DNA from: Parabacteroides distasonis
GTDB taxonomy: Bacteria > Bacteroidota > Bacteroidia > Bacteroidales > Tannerellaceae
Length of the DNA: 38,992 nt
Assembly: GCF_004793765.1 (NCBI RefSeq)
Contig: NZ_SRYM01000037.1
Span: forward strand, 1-38,992
Direction of reading: 5' to 3'
The notes below the pieces were generated by a model. The model was not told the DNA's origin. It saw only the letters and a list, made by a program, of their open reading frames with translations, and did not search any database. The position numbers and the translations under genes are program-made. Positions 33,543 through 38,992 of the stretch are shown in pieces (position 1 is the stretch's first letter; every line of letters starts with the position of its first letter).

Positions 33543-35303
33543 ATGGATAATTATATTGTATCGGCAAGAAAATATCGCCCATCCACTTTCCGGAGTGTAG
33601 TAGGGCAGAAGTCTCTTACCACTACGCTGAAAAATGCGATACAAAGTAACAAATTAGCGCATGCTTACCTGTTTTGCGGTCCTCGTGGAGTAGGAAAGAC
33701 CTCGTGTGCCCGTATCTTTGCGAAGACGATCAATTGCTTGAATCCGACGGCGGATGGCGAGGCTTGTAATGCGTGCGAGTCGTGCCGGGCTTTCAATGAA
33801 CAGCGTTCTTACAATATTCATGAACTGGATGCCGCCTCGAATAATTCGGTGGACGATATCCGTACCTTGATCGACCAAGTGCGTATTCCGCCTCCAATCG
33901 GTAAATCCAAAGTCTTCATTATTGACGAGGTTCATATGTTGACAACCGCCGCTTTCAACGCATTCTTGAAGACATTGGAGGAACCTCCGCATCATGCTCT
34001 CTTTATCTTGGCTACAACCGAGAAGCACAAGGTGCTTCCCACGATCCTTTCCCGTTGTCAGATCTATGATTTCTCCCGTATATCCATCGCCGACATGGTG
34101 GAGCATCTGCAATATGTCTCTTTGCAAGAGGGGGTAACAGCGGAACCGGAAGCCTTGAACGTGATCGCCCAGAAAGCGGATGGAGGTATGCGCGACGCTT
34201 TGTCTATCTTTGACCAAGTGGTAAGTTTTACGAATGGAAATATCACGTATCAAGCGGTTATCGATAACTTGAACGTGTTGGATTATGAGTATTATTTTCG
34301 TCTGACGGATGCGATCTTATCCGGTAATGTGCGGGCATCTTTATTGATCTTGAACGAGATATTAGGTAAAGGGTTTGACGGGCAGAATATTATAACCGGT
34401 TTGGCCGGGCATTTCCGGGATTTATTGGTATGCCGGGATGAGTCCACCTTGGTGTTATTTGAGGTGGGAGCTTCTATACGGGAACGATATAAGGAGATGG
34501 CGAAACGTTGTCCGGATCAACTTCTGTTCAAAGCGATAGAGCTAGCGAATACGTGCGATTTGAATTATCGTGCCAGCCGCAATAAGCGGCTTTTATTGGA
34601 ATTGACGTTGATTCAGCTCTGTCAATTAACACAGGTGGCCGCCGAGGATAAAAAAAAAGCGCTGATTGAGCCGATATCCGGGACGACCCCATCTTCTCAA
34701 TCGGTGAATAGCGGGCAGTCCCAACAGCCGCCTCAAGCTCCTCCAGTTACGGCAGCGACCGGTGCTCCACAAGTTATGAGTACGCATATGCCGAGTTCGG
34801 TTCCTACGCCACCTCCGTCTACAGTGCCTAATCCGGCCCGGAGAACGGCTCGTCCGATGGGAATCTCCATGAAGGAGATCGGAGTTGAGAAGCCTAAGCA
34901 ACAAACCGTTCAACAAGCGACAACGACCGTAAAGGAGGTAGTAACTCCCTTCGACAATGATTCCTTGGTTCGTGAATGGGATCATTATGCCGCTACGATT
35001 GACAAGAAAGTGTATCTTAAGAATACGATGATCAATTGCAAGCCTACCTTGCAAGAGAACTATTATTTCGAGGTAGCCGTACATAACCCGGGGCAGCAAG
35101 AGGAATTGATCAATAACGCCATCCATATCTTGCCATTTCTCCGTCAACATCTTACTAATAGCCGTATCCAGATGCGTGTCCGGATCGTAGAGGGGAATGA
35201 GAAACATTTGGCTTATACATCCATGGAGAAGTTAGAGTTGTTGATGAAGATAAATCCTACCTTGGGACGTTTGAGGGATGAGTTTAATTTGACTTTGGAT
35301 TAA
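33543..35303 (+). CDS. dnaX: DNA polymerase III subunit gamma/tau
   Basis: I start at the ATG at 33543 (586 residues); the 15 residues before it lie in the promoter. DnaX is the motor of the clamp loader at the replication fork. The N-terminal ATPase has CGPRGVGKTSCARIFAKTI (Walker A, near 45), zinc-binding Cys in CLNPTADGEACNACESC, IIDEVHMLT (Walker B) and SRCQIYDF (sensor region). The collar domain runs to about residue 370. A Pro/Gln/Ser/Thr-rich linker (about 380-460) joins it to a small folded C-terminal domain. At residues 370-372 three AAA codons form a run of nine A's; slippage there would yield a gamma-like product of about 373-375 residues. Confidence 0.96.
   Translation: MDNYIVSARKYRPSTFRSVVGQKSLTTTLKNAIQSNKLAHAYLFCGPRGVGKTSCARIFAKTINCLNPTADGEACNACESCRAFNEQRSYNIHELDAASNNSVDDIRTLIDQVRIPPPIGKSKVFIIDEVHMLTTAAFNAFLKTLEEPPHHALFILATTEKHKVLPTILSRCQIYDFSRISIADMVEHLQYVSLQEGVTAEPEALNVIAQKADGGMRDALSIFDQVVSFTNGNITYQAVIDNLNVLDYEYYFRLTDAILSGNVRASLLILNEILGKGFDGQNIITGLAGHFRDLLVCRDESTLVLFEVGASIRERYKEMAKRCPDQLLFKAIELANTCDLNYRASRNKRLLLELTLIQLCQLTQVAAEDKKKALIEPISGTTPSSQSVNSGQSQQPPQAPPVTAATGAPQVMSTHMPSSVPTPPPSTVPNPARRTARPMGISMKEIGVEKPKQQTVQQATTTVKEVVTPFDNDSLVREWDHYAATIDKKVYLKNTMINCKPTLQENYYFEVAVHNPGQQEELINNAIHILPFLRQHLTNSRIQMRVRIVEGNEKHLAYTSMEKLELLMKINPTLGRLRDEFNLTLD
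34650..34702 (+). promoter_or_regulatory. probable programmed slippage site in dnaX (A9 run plus downstream inverted repeat)
   Basis: Nine A's (34650-34658) encode Lys-Lys-Lys at residues 370-372. In the -1 frame the next codons are AGC GCT GAT TGA, a stop after three codons. In the +1 frame they are CGC TGA, a stop after one. GATTGAG (34664-34670) and CTCAATC (34696-34702) form a 7-bp inverted repeat that begins 5 nt after the run, the usual spacing for a frameshift-stimulating stem. A GAGG lies just upstream. Either ribosomal frameshifting or transcriptional slippage would give a short gamma-like subunit. Confidence 0.65.
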
Positions 35304-35341
35304 AATCGGAAGGTGGGCGCATTTCTGTTGGGGAATATGTA

Positions 35342-35370
35342 TTGTATAAGAAAGGAAATGACTATCTTTG
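35342..35370 (+). promoter_or_regulatory. promoter of the Rpn-like gene
   Basis: TTG (35342-35344) and TATCTTTG (35363-35370) are 18 bp apart, close to the Bacteroidetes -33/-7 arrangement; the ATG follows 24 bp later at 35395. Confidence 0.65.
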
Positions 35371-35394
35371 ATATGAATCAAAAACCGAATCGAT

Positions 35395-36357
35395 ATGACA
35401 TTAATAGCGAATCCCATTTATGACTCCGTTTTCAAGTATATGATGGAAGACGAGCGAGTGGCCAATATCTTGTTATCCGCACTGCTCAAGAAGAAGATCG
35501 TGGAATTGCAAGTACGCCAGCATGAGTACGCCAATACGCAACGGACGAACATTTCCTTGTTCCGTATGGATTTTTCCGCAAAGATACAGGATGATAACGG
35601 CGAGGAGCATCTTGTGCTTATCGAGTTACAAAAGACGTGGTTGCCTACTGAGACGCTTCGTTTCCGGCAGTATTTAGGAACTCATTATTTAAATAAGGAA
35701 AACATACGTAAGAGTCCGGACTCGCAGTTTGGTCTGCCGATTATCTCTATTTATATCTTGGGGCATACGTTGGGTGAGTTGAGAGAGCCGGTTATTTATG
35801 TTCGTCGCCGTTATCTGGACTACGAGGATAACGTGATTGAGGGGAAGGATAAATTTATTGAAAGCTTGACGCATGACAGTATTATCGTACAGATTCCTTT
35901 CTTGCAAAAAAGGACTCGGAATCGCTTGGAGCGTTTACTAAATATCTTTGATCAAAATTGTCGCTTGGAAGAAGATGATCATTTATTGGAAATAGACGAG
36001 AGTCTGTTTCATGAGGAAGATGCTCCTGTCTTGACTCGTTTACTTAAGGCGGGTGTCGCTCCGGATATTCGTCGTTCCATGGATGTGGAGGATGAGATTC
36101 TTTCCGAGATCGAAGCCCGTGATACGGTGATCATGCAGAAAGAGCAGTTGATTCAACGGAAGAATCAGACCATCCAGCAGAAGGATCAAGCAATTCAGCA
36201 GAAGGAACAGACCATTCAGCAAAAAGAACAACAATTAGAACAGAAGGATCAACTCATTCGAAACATGATTCGGATCATGGAACAAGATGGTTTGGATGAA
36301 CAACAAATCGCATGCAAGCTAGCCATCCCCGTTGAGCAAGTCAAGCAGTTGAAATAG
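35395..36357 (+). CDS. Rpn/YhgA-like PD-(D/E)XK nuclease family protein
   Basis: This 320-residue protein begins with NPIYDSVFKYMMED, the N-terminal signature of the Rpn/transposase_31-like family. The PD-(D/E)XK core has the Asp in FRMDFSAKI (about residue 63) and the ExQ motif in LVLIELQK (about 79). Established work on E. coli Rpn proteins shows DNA cleavage, recombination promotion and phage defence. Residues 246-287 are six tandem heptads of the type I-Q-x-K-x-Q-x, and the last 30 residues form a small helical unit ending EQVKQLK. It stands alone with its own promoter and terminator. Members are often multicopy and variable in Bacteroidetes. Confidence 0.88.
   Translation: MTLIANPIYDSVFKYMMEDERVANILLSALLKKKIVELQVRQHEYANTQRTNISLFRMDFSAKIQDDNGEEHLVLIELQKTWLPTETLRFRQYLGTHYLNKENIRKSPDSQFGLPIISIYILGHTLGELREPVIYVRRRYLDYEDNVIEGKDKFIESLTHDSIIVQIPFLQKRTRNRLERLLNIFDQNCRLEEDDHLLEIDESLFHEEDAPVLTRLLKAGVAPDIRRSMDVEDEILSEIEARDTVIMQKEQLIQRKNQTIQQKDQAIQQKEQTIQQKEQQLEQKDQLIRNMIRIMEQDGLDEQQIACKLAIPVEQVKQLK
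36130..36255 (+). repeat. six 21-bp tandem repeats in the Rpn-like gene
   Basis: Six consecutive 21-bp units encode heptads (IMQKEQL, IQRKNQT, IQQKDQA, IQQKEQT, IQQKEQQ, LEQKDQL). Units 3 to 5 are the most alike. Because each unit is a multiple of three, gain or loss of units would keep the reading frame. Confidence 0.85.
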
Positions 36358-36368
36358 AATTATAGCGG

Positions 36369-36407
36369 AGGGCGTGACAAAATGTTTCAGATTGTCACGC
36401 CCTTTTT
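36369..36407 (+). terminator. terminator of the Rpn-like gene
   Basis: A perfect 12-bp stem (36369-36380 with 36392-36403) has an 11-nt loop, followed by TTTTT on the plus strand. Confidence 0.9.
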
Positions 36408-36419
36408 GGGTTCTTGAAC

Positions 36420-37406
36420 TTATTCTTTAACTATGCTCACAGCTTGGCTGGGAAGCCGTACCCAATAGATTCCAGTGGGATAACCGCTCATCAGAATGAC
36501 GGTTTCTCCTGCTTGAGCTTGGAATATACGGACGATCCTGCCGTTTGCGTCGATAAGGTAGACGGTTTGCGGAGCCGGGAGATTGAGGTAGAACCGATCT
36601 TTCACGACTCTGGGATAGATGATTCGATGCTCGTCCGCGGATTCTATCGAGGTGGGAAGCTCACCGACCGTCACTTCGCAAGAGGCCGTCTTACCCCCAT
36701 CGTTTGTCGTTGCCGTGATGGTGGTGTTTCCCGCTGATAAAGCCAATACAAGGCCTGTCTGATCTACATCAGCTATGGCCGGATCGGAGGTAGACCAACG
36801 GACGGAGGTGTTATCGGCATCTGCCGGGCTTACCGTGGCTATCAGTCGTAAGGATTCCCTGCGTTCCAGCGTGGCGGAGGTAAGGTTGAGCGTTACGTCC
36901 GTTACGGGGATCGGAGCGGGATCGGGCTGTGGATCTGAGCGGGTTACGGTCAACGTACATGCGTCCGCATAGTTGCCCGAGGCGGTGATGGCGGTCAGTA
37001 TCGCCTCGCCGGCTTGGAGGGCTTTCACCGTGCCCGTTTCATCGATGCTCGCAATATGCTCATTGGAGGAATGCCATGTGATGGTTCGGTTGGCGTTCTT
37101 ATCCGCATCGAATGTCACGGACAGTTGTTCGCTTTGCCCGATCTCTAGCGATAGCGTTTTCTTGCTCAAGCGGATGCTCCGTATCGCTTCCGCTTCGGAA
37201 AGGGAGGAGGCGATCTCCGTGTTTCCATACAATAGACCGCCGCCGGAAGCCGTTCCGTCGAGGGGTTGCCCGGCGATGGCTTGCCATGTGCTCTCCCCGT
37301 TCTCTCCCGCTACGCAGGAGAATGCGCCGGGTTCCCATTGCTGCGCTTGTTGCGCGAAGAGCAGGGTGGGGGTGAAGATGAGGGATATAAATAGATACTT
37401 TCTCAT
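36420..37406 (-). CDS. secreted Ig-like (BIG_2) protein with T9SS-type C-terminal tail
   Basis: I start this gene at the ATG at 37406 (328 residues), where MRKYLFISLIFTPTLLFAQ is a good signal peptide; the frame extends 11 residues upstream into the previous gene's end. A short domain with FSCVAGENGESTWQAIAGQP resembles the start of many T9SS cargo proteins. Two bacterial Ig-like group 2 domains follow (about 80-155 and 165-250), each with the typical VxAxxxGxxxITA pattern near its end. The last 70 residues (from IYPRVVKDRFYL to SQAVSIVKE) look like a type A T9SS sorting tail, with DANGRIVR and GIYWVRL. It starts 7 bp after the stop of the paralogue gene upstream. Confidence 0.83.
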   Translation of the reverse strand: MRKYLFISLIFTPTLLFAQQAQQWEPGAFSCVAGENGESTWQAIAGQPLDGTASGGGLLYGNTEIASSLSEAEAIRSIRLSKKTLSLEIGQSEQLSVTFDADKNANRTITWHSSNEHIASIDETGTVKALQAGEAILTAITASGNYADACTLTVTRSDPQPDPAPIPVTDVTLNLTSATLERRESLRLIATVSPADADNTSVRWSTSDPAIADVDQTGLVLALSAGNTTITATTNDGGKTASCEVTVGELPTSIESADEHRIIYPRVVKDRFYLNLPAPQTVYLIDANGRIVRIFQAQAGETVILMSGYPTGIYWVRLPSQAVSIVKE

Positions 37407-37413
37407 GAGATGT

Positions 37414-38220
37414 TTAATTGGGTTGTATTGAAGACTCATTGTATTGAATGGTAAATGGGTATGATGCTATAATATTATTTTCTTTATCTTTGATAACTAA
37501 CGTTAATGGATGCTTCTCTGGATAAGGATAATAAGCAAAATCAAAAGTATAGCATCTGCCACTTGGTGTAGAGGGAGAGCTATATTCTGTATTTATGGTT
37601 GCCCCTTCTATCTCGGCTGTCAATTGTAGATCTATACCATTCAGATAAACAATTGTAAAACTCACATCGGATTCTATGTAGTAACTTTCAGGATGTCCTC
37701 CTATATATCCTTCAATGGTTCCTCCATTAAGTATCGTAAATAGTTTAATGTTGTCATTCGCATCTCCAGCACATGTTAAAACAAAATCCTTGTTAGGATT
37801 ACTTGTGTTCACTACCGTTCCCGCCTTCTCCGCATACAGCGCATACGGCACAGACACCATCTGCGTATTCGATACCTCCGTATATCCCGTCTCTTTCCCT
37901 TGCTTCATGCCGAGGCGTAGGAAATAGGGGGCTTTGCTCCAATCGATCTCAGCGAATGTGCCTGCCGATGCGTTGCCTCCACCAATCAACAAATTGATTG
38001 TTCCCGTCTTGGTGGTGGTAAGTTCGTGGGTCTCGGTGTAGACCGCGGTGCCTTGGTTACTGCCTTGCAGGATCTCCACTTGCACGGAGATAGGTTTCTC
38101 GGACAATACTTTGCCCGTCAAGTCTCTCGCTACGGCTTGGTAGCTGATGAGTTGGGGTGTTTGCGCTTGGCCTAAGGCGCATACGCAAACGAGGATGAAT
38201 GTGAGTAAAAGTTGTTTCAT
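37414..38220 (-). CDS. secreted protein with conserved Bacteroidetes N-terminal domain (paralogue 1)
   Basis: The gene starts at the ATG at 38220 (268 residues) with a signal peptide (MKQLLLTFILVCVCALGQA). The N-terminal domain (about 22-135) is of a type seen in many Bacteroidetes cell-surface proteins: LISYQAVARDLTGKVLSEKP, TETHELTTTKTGTINLLIG and SVPYALYAEKAG. The C-terminal half (about 140-268) is beta-rich and unlike the rest; it has an SFTIVYLNGIDLQL strand and a Tyr-rich YTFDFAYYPYPEKHP, and no known catalytic motif. It is followed 7 bp later by the Ig-like gene and preceded 28 bp earlier by its paralogue. The function is unknown; a surface filament or adhesion role is a guess. Confidence 0.8.
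   Translation of the reverse strand: MKQLLLTFILVCVCALGQAQTPQLISYQAVARDLTGKVLSEKPISVQVEILQGSNQGTAVYTETHELTTTKTGTINLLIGGGNASAGTFAEIDWSKAPYFLRLGMKQGKETGYTEVSNTQMVSVPYALYAEKAGTVVNTSNPNKDFVLTCAGDANDNIKLFTILNGGTIEGYIGGHPESYYIESDVSFTIVYLNGIDLQLTAEIEGATINTEYSSPSTPSGRCYTFDFAYYPYPEKHPLTLVIKDKENNIIASYPFTIQYNESSIQPN
37823..38154. repeat. copy 1 of a 332-bp near-identical direct repeat
   Basis: This segment recurs at 38661-38992 (offset 838 bp) with about 13 differences counted by eye, roughly 96% identity. It covers the N-terminal domain shared by the two secreted paralogues, and the identity may continue past the window. Confidence 0.9.
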
Positions 38221-38248
38221 GTTATGTGTCATTTAGATAGTTGAATGT

Positions 38249-38992
38249 TTATTTCATGTCTACGTAATCGATCATTACAGGAAAGGAGATAAGTGTTTCG
38301 TCGTTCTCATTCACGATCGTTAATGTTGTCTCTATTTTATTTTTTCCTTCGGATATACCAATCCTAAAGCTACAAAAACGACCTAATACTGTTGATTGAT
38401 AATGATTATCATTATAATCATATTTGGGAAAGCCATCGATTTTTGCATCTAGATTCAAGTTTGTTCCAGTAAGATATACAATATTAAATTGGAACTCTCT
38501 CTCTCCATAGGTATCATGAAATCCATCCTCTCCAAATGCAGCATAGAATCGTCCATTATATAATTCCCAATCTGTCGGTATGATAACGAAATCCCGCCCA
38601 TATTTAATCGTATTATTCGAAGGATTATCTTCGGAAGAATTCCCATGGTCTACACTCCCTGCCTTCTCCGCATACAGTGCATACGGCACGGATACCATCT
38701 GCGTATTCGACACCTCCGTATATTTCGTCTCTTTCTTTTGCTTCATGCCGAGGCGTAGGAAATAGGGGGCTTTGCTCCAATCGATCTCGGCGAATGTGCC
38801 TGCCGATGCGTTGCCTCCACCAATCAACAAATTGATTGTTCCCGTCTTGGTGGTGGTAAGTTCGTGGGTCTCGGTGTAGACTGCGCTGCCTTGGTTACTG
38901 CCTTGCAGTATCTCCACTTGCACGGAGATAGGTTTTTCGGACAATACTTTGCCCGTCAAGTCTCTCGCTACGGCTTGGTAGCTGATGAGTTG
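38249..38992 (-). CDS. secreted protein, paralogue 2 (5' end outside the window)
   Basis: The frame is open to the last base, so the signal peptide and true start lie beyond 38992. About 247 residues are visible. The first 120 repeat the N-terminal domain of the next gene almost exactly; the C-terminal part (from about KYGRDFVIIPTDWELYNG on) is different in sequence but has a similar beta-rich plan, including an FNIVYLTGTNLNLDAKI strand that matches the corresponding strand of paralogue 1 in pattern. It lies 28 bp before paralogue 1 and is probably in one operon with it and the Ig-like gene. Confidence 0.8.
   Translation of the reverse strand, partial: QLISYQAVARDLTGKVLSEKPISVQVEILQGSNQGSAVYTETHELTTTKTGTINLLIGGGNASAGTFAEIDWSKAPYFLRLGMKQKKETKYTEVSNTQMVSVPYALYAEKAGSVDHGNSSEDNPSNNTIKYGRDFVIIPTDWELYNGRFYAAFGEDGFHDTYGEREFQFNIVYLTGTNLNLDAKIDGFPKYDYNDNHYQSTVLGRFCSFRIGISEGKNKIETTLTIVNENDETLISFPVMIDYVDMK
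38661..38992. repeat. copy 2 of the 332-bp direct repeat
   Basis: This is the partner of 37823-38154. Identity stops abruptly at its left end (38661), where the C-terminal parts of the two proteins begin to differ. Confidence 0.9.

Noticed and set aside
33654-34253. A 199-residue antisense open frame in dnaX
   Set aside because: It mirrors the codon bias of dnaX and shows no recognisable motif or promoter.
36130-36255. A classic leucine-zipper coiled coil in the Rpn-like tail
   Set aside because: The heptads have one hydrophobic residue and many Gln/Lys, without the a/d pattern of a stable zipper; I keep it as a repeat only.

Overview
The window is a chromosomal segment from a Bacteroidales bacterium, most likely a Parabacteroides (P. 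distasonis-like). The genus is inferred from gene content and remembered family features, not from a search. Supporting signs are the fused lpxC-fabZ gene, the Bacteroidetes promoter -7 motif TAnnTTTG upstream of many genes, weak ribosome binding sites, a FloA/NfeD pair, secreted proteins of Bacteroidetes-only type, and a protein with a type IX secretion (T9SS)-like C-terminal tail.

Positions 1 to about 2500 look like the end of an integrated mobile element: a RhuM-like gene cut by the window edge, a tyrosine recombinase, and a 300-residue protein with a zinc-finger-like N-terminus and four helix-turn-helix modules. Three CGTACCA direct repeats spaced exactly 10 bp lie in front of the last gene. 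The element abuts the 3' end of mnmE, a place where integrative elements insert in other bacteria. From 2577 to 8087 come mnmE with a DUF362 ferredoxin-like gene, an AAA ATPase, a nitroreductase and a nucleoside phosphorylase. From 8176 to 11124 there is a flotillin operon (TPR/beta-propeller protein, NfeD, FloA). Then ttcA and a DUF486 membrane protein converge on miaA and its pRiA4b-ORF3-like partner across a large imperfect palindrome.

Positions 14078 to 20566 hold two housekeeping operons on the minus strand: lpxD / lpxC-fabZ / lpxA (lipid A biosynthesis) and purM / prfA / pyrF (purine synthesis, translation termination, pyrimidine synthesis). Positions 20613 to 23789 carry a secreted glucosaminidase with LysM modules, an orphan gene preceded by three 12-bp palindromes at a 21-bp period, a methyltransferase and cytidine deaminase. 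Positions 23852 to 31665 hold a phosphohexomutase and a minus-strand set of exported proteins (M23 peptidase, EEP-family phosphatase/nuclease, beta-helix lipoprotein), then PepD. Positions 31785 to 35303 carry a small membrane protein, a Skp/OmpH-like chaperone, a small membrane protein, a DivIC-like protein and dnaX.

The last part has an Rpn-type PD-(D/E)XK nuclease with a six-heptad tail, and a three-gene set of secreted proteins: two tandem paralogues with nearly identical N-terminal halves but unrelated C-termini, followed by an Ig-like protein with a T9SS-type tail.

The most striking single signal is in dnaX: a run of nine A's at the junction of the clamp-loader core and the tau-specific tail, with stop codons almost immediately in both alternative frames and a 7-bp inverted repeat starting 5 nt downstream. 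This has the layout of a programmed slippage site making a short gamma-like subunit. No rRNA or tRNA gene and no CRISPR array was seen, and there is no gene-free stretch longer than 300 bases.
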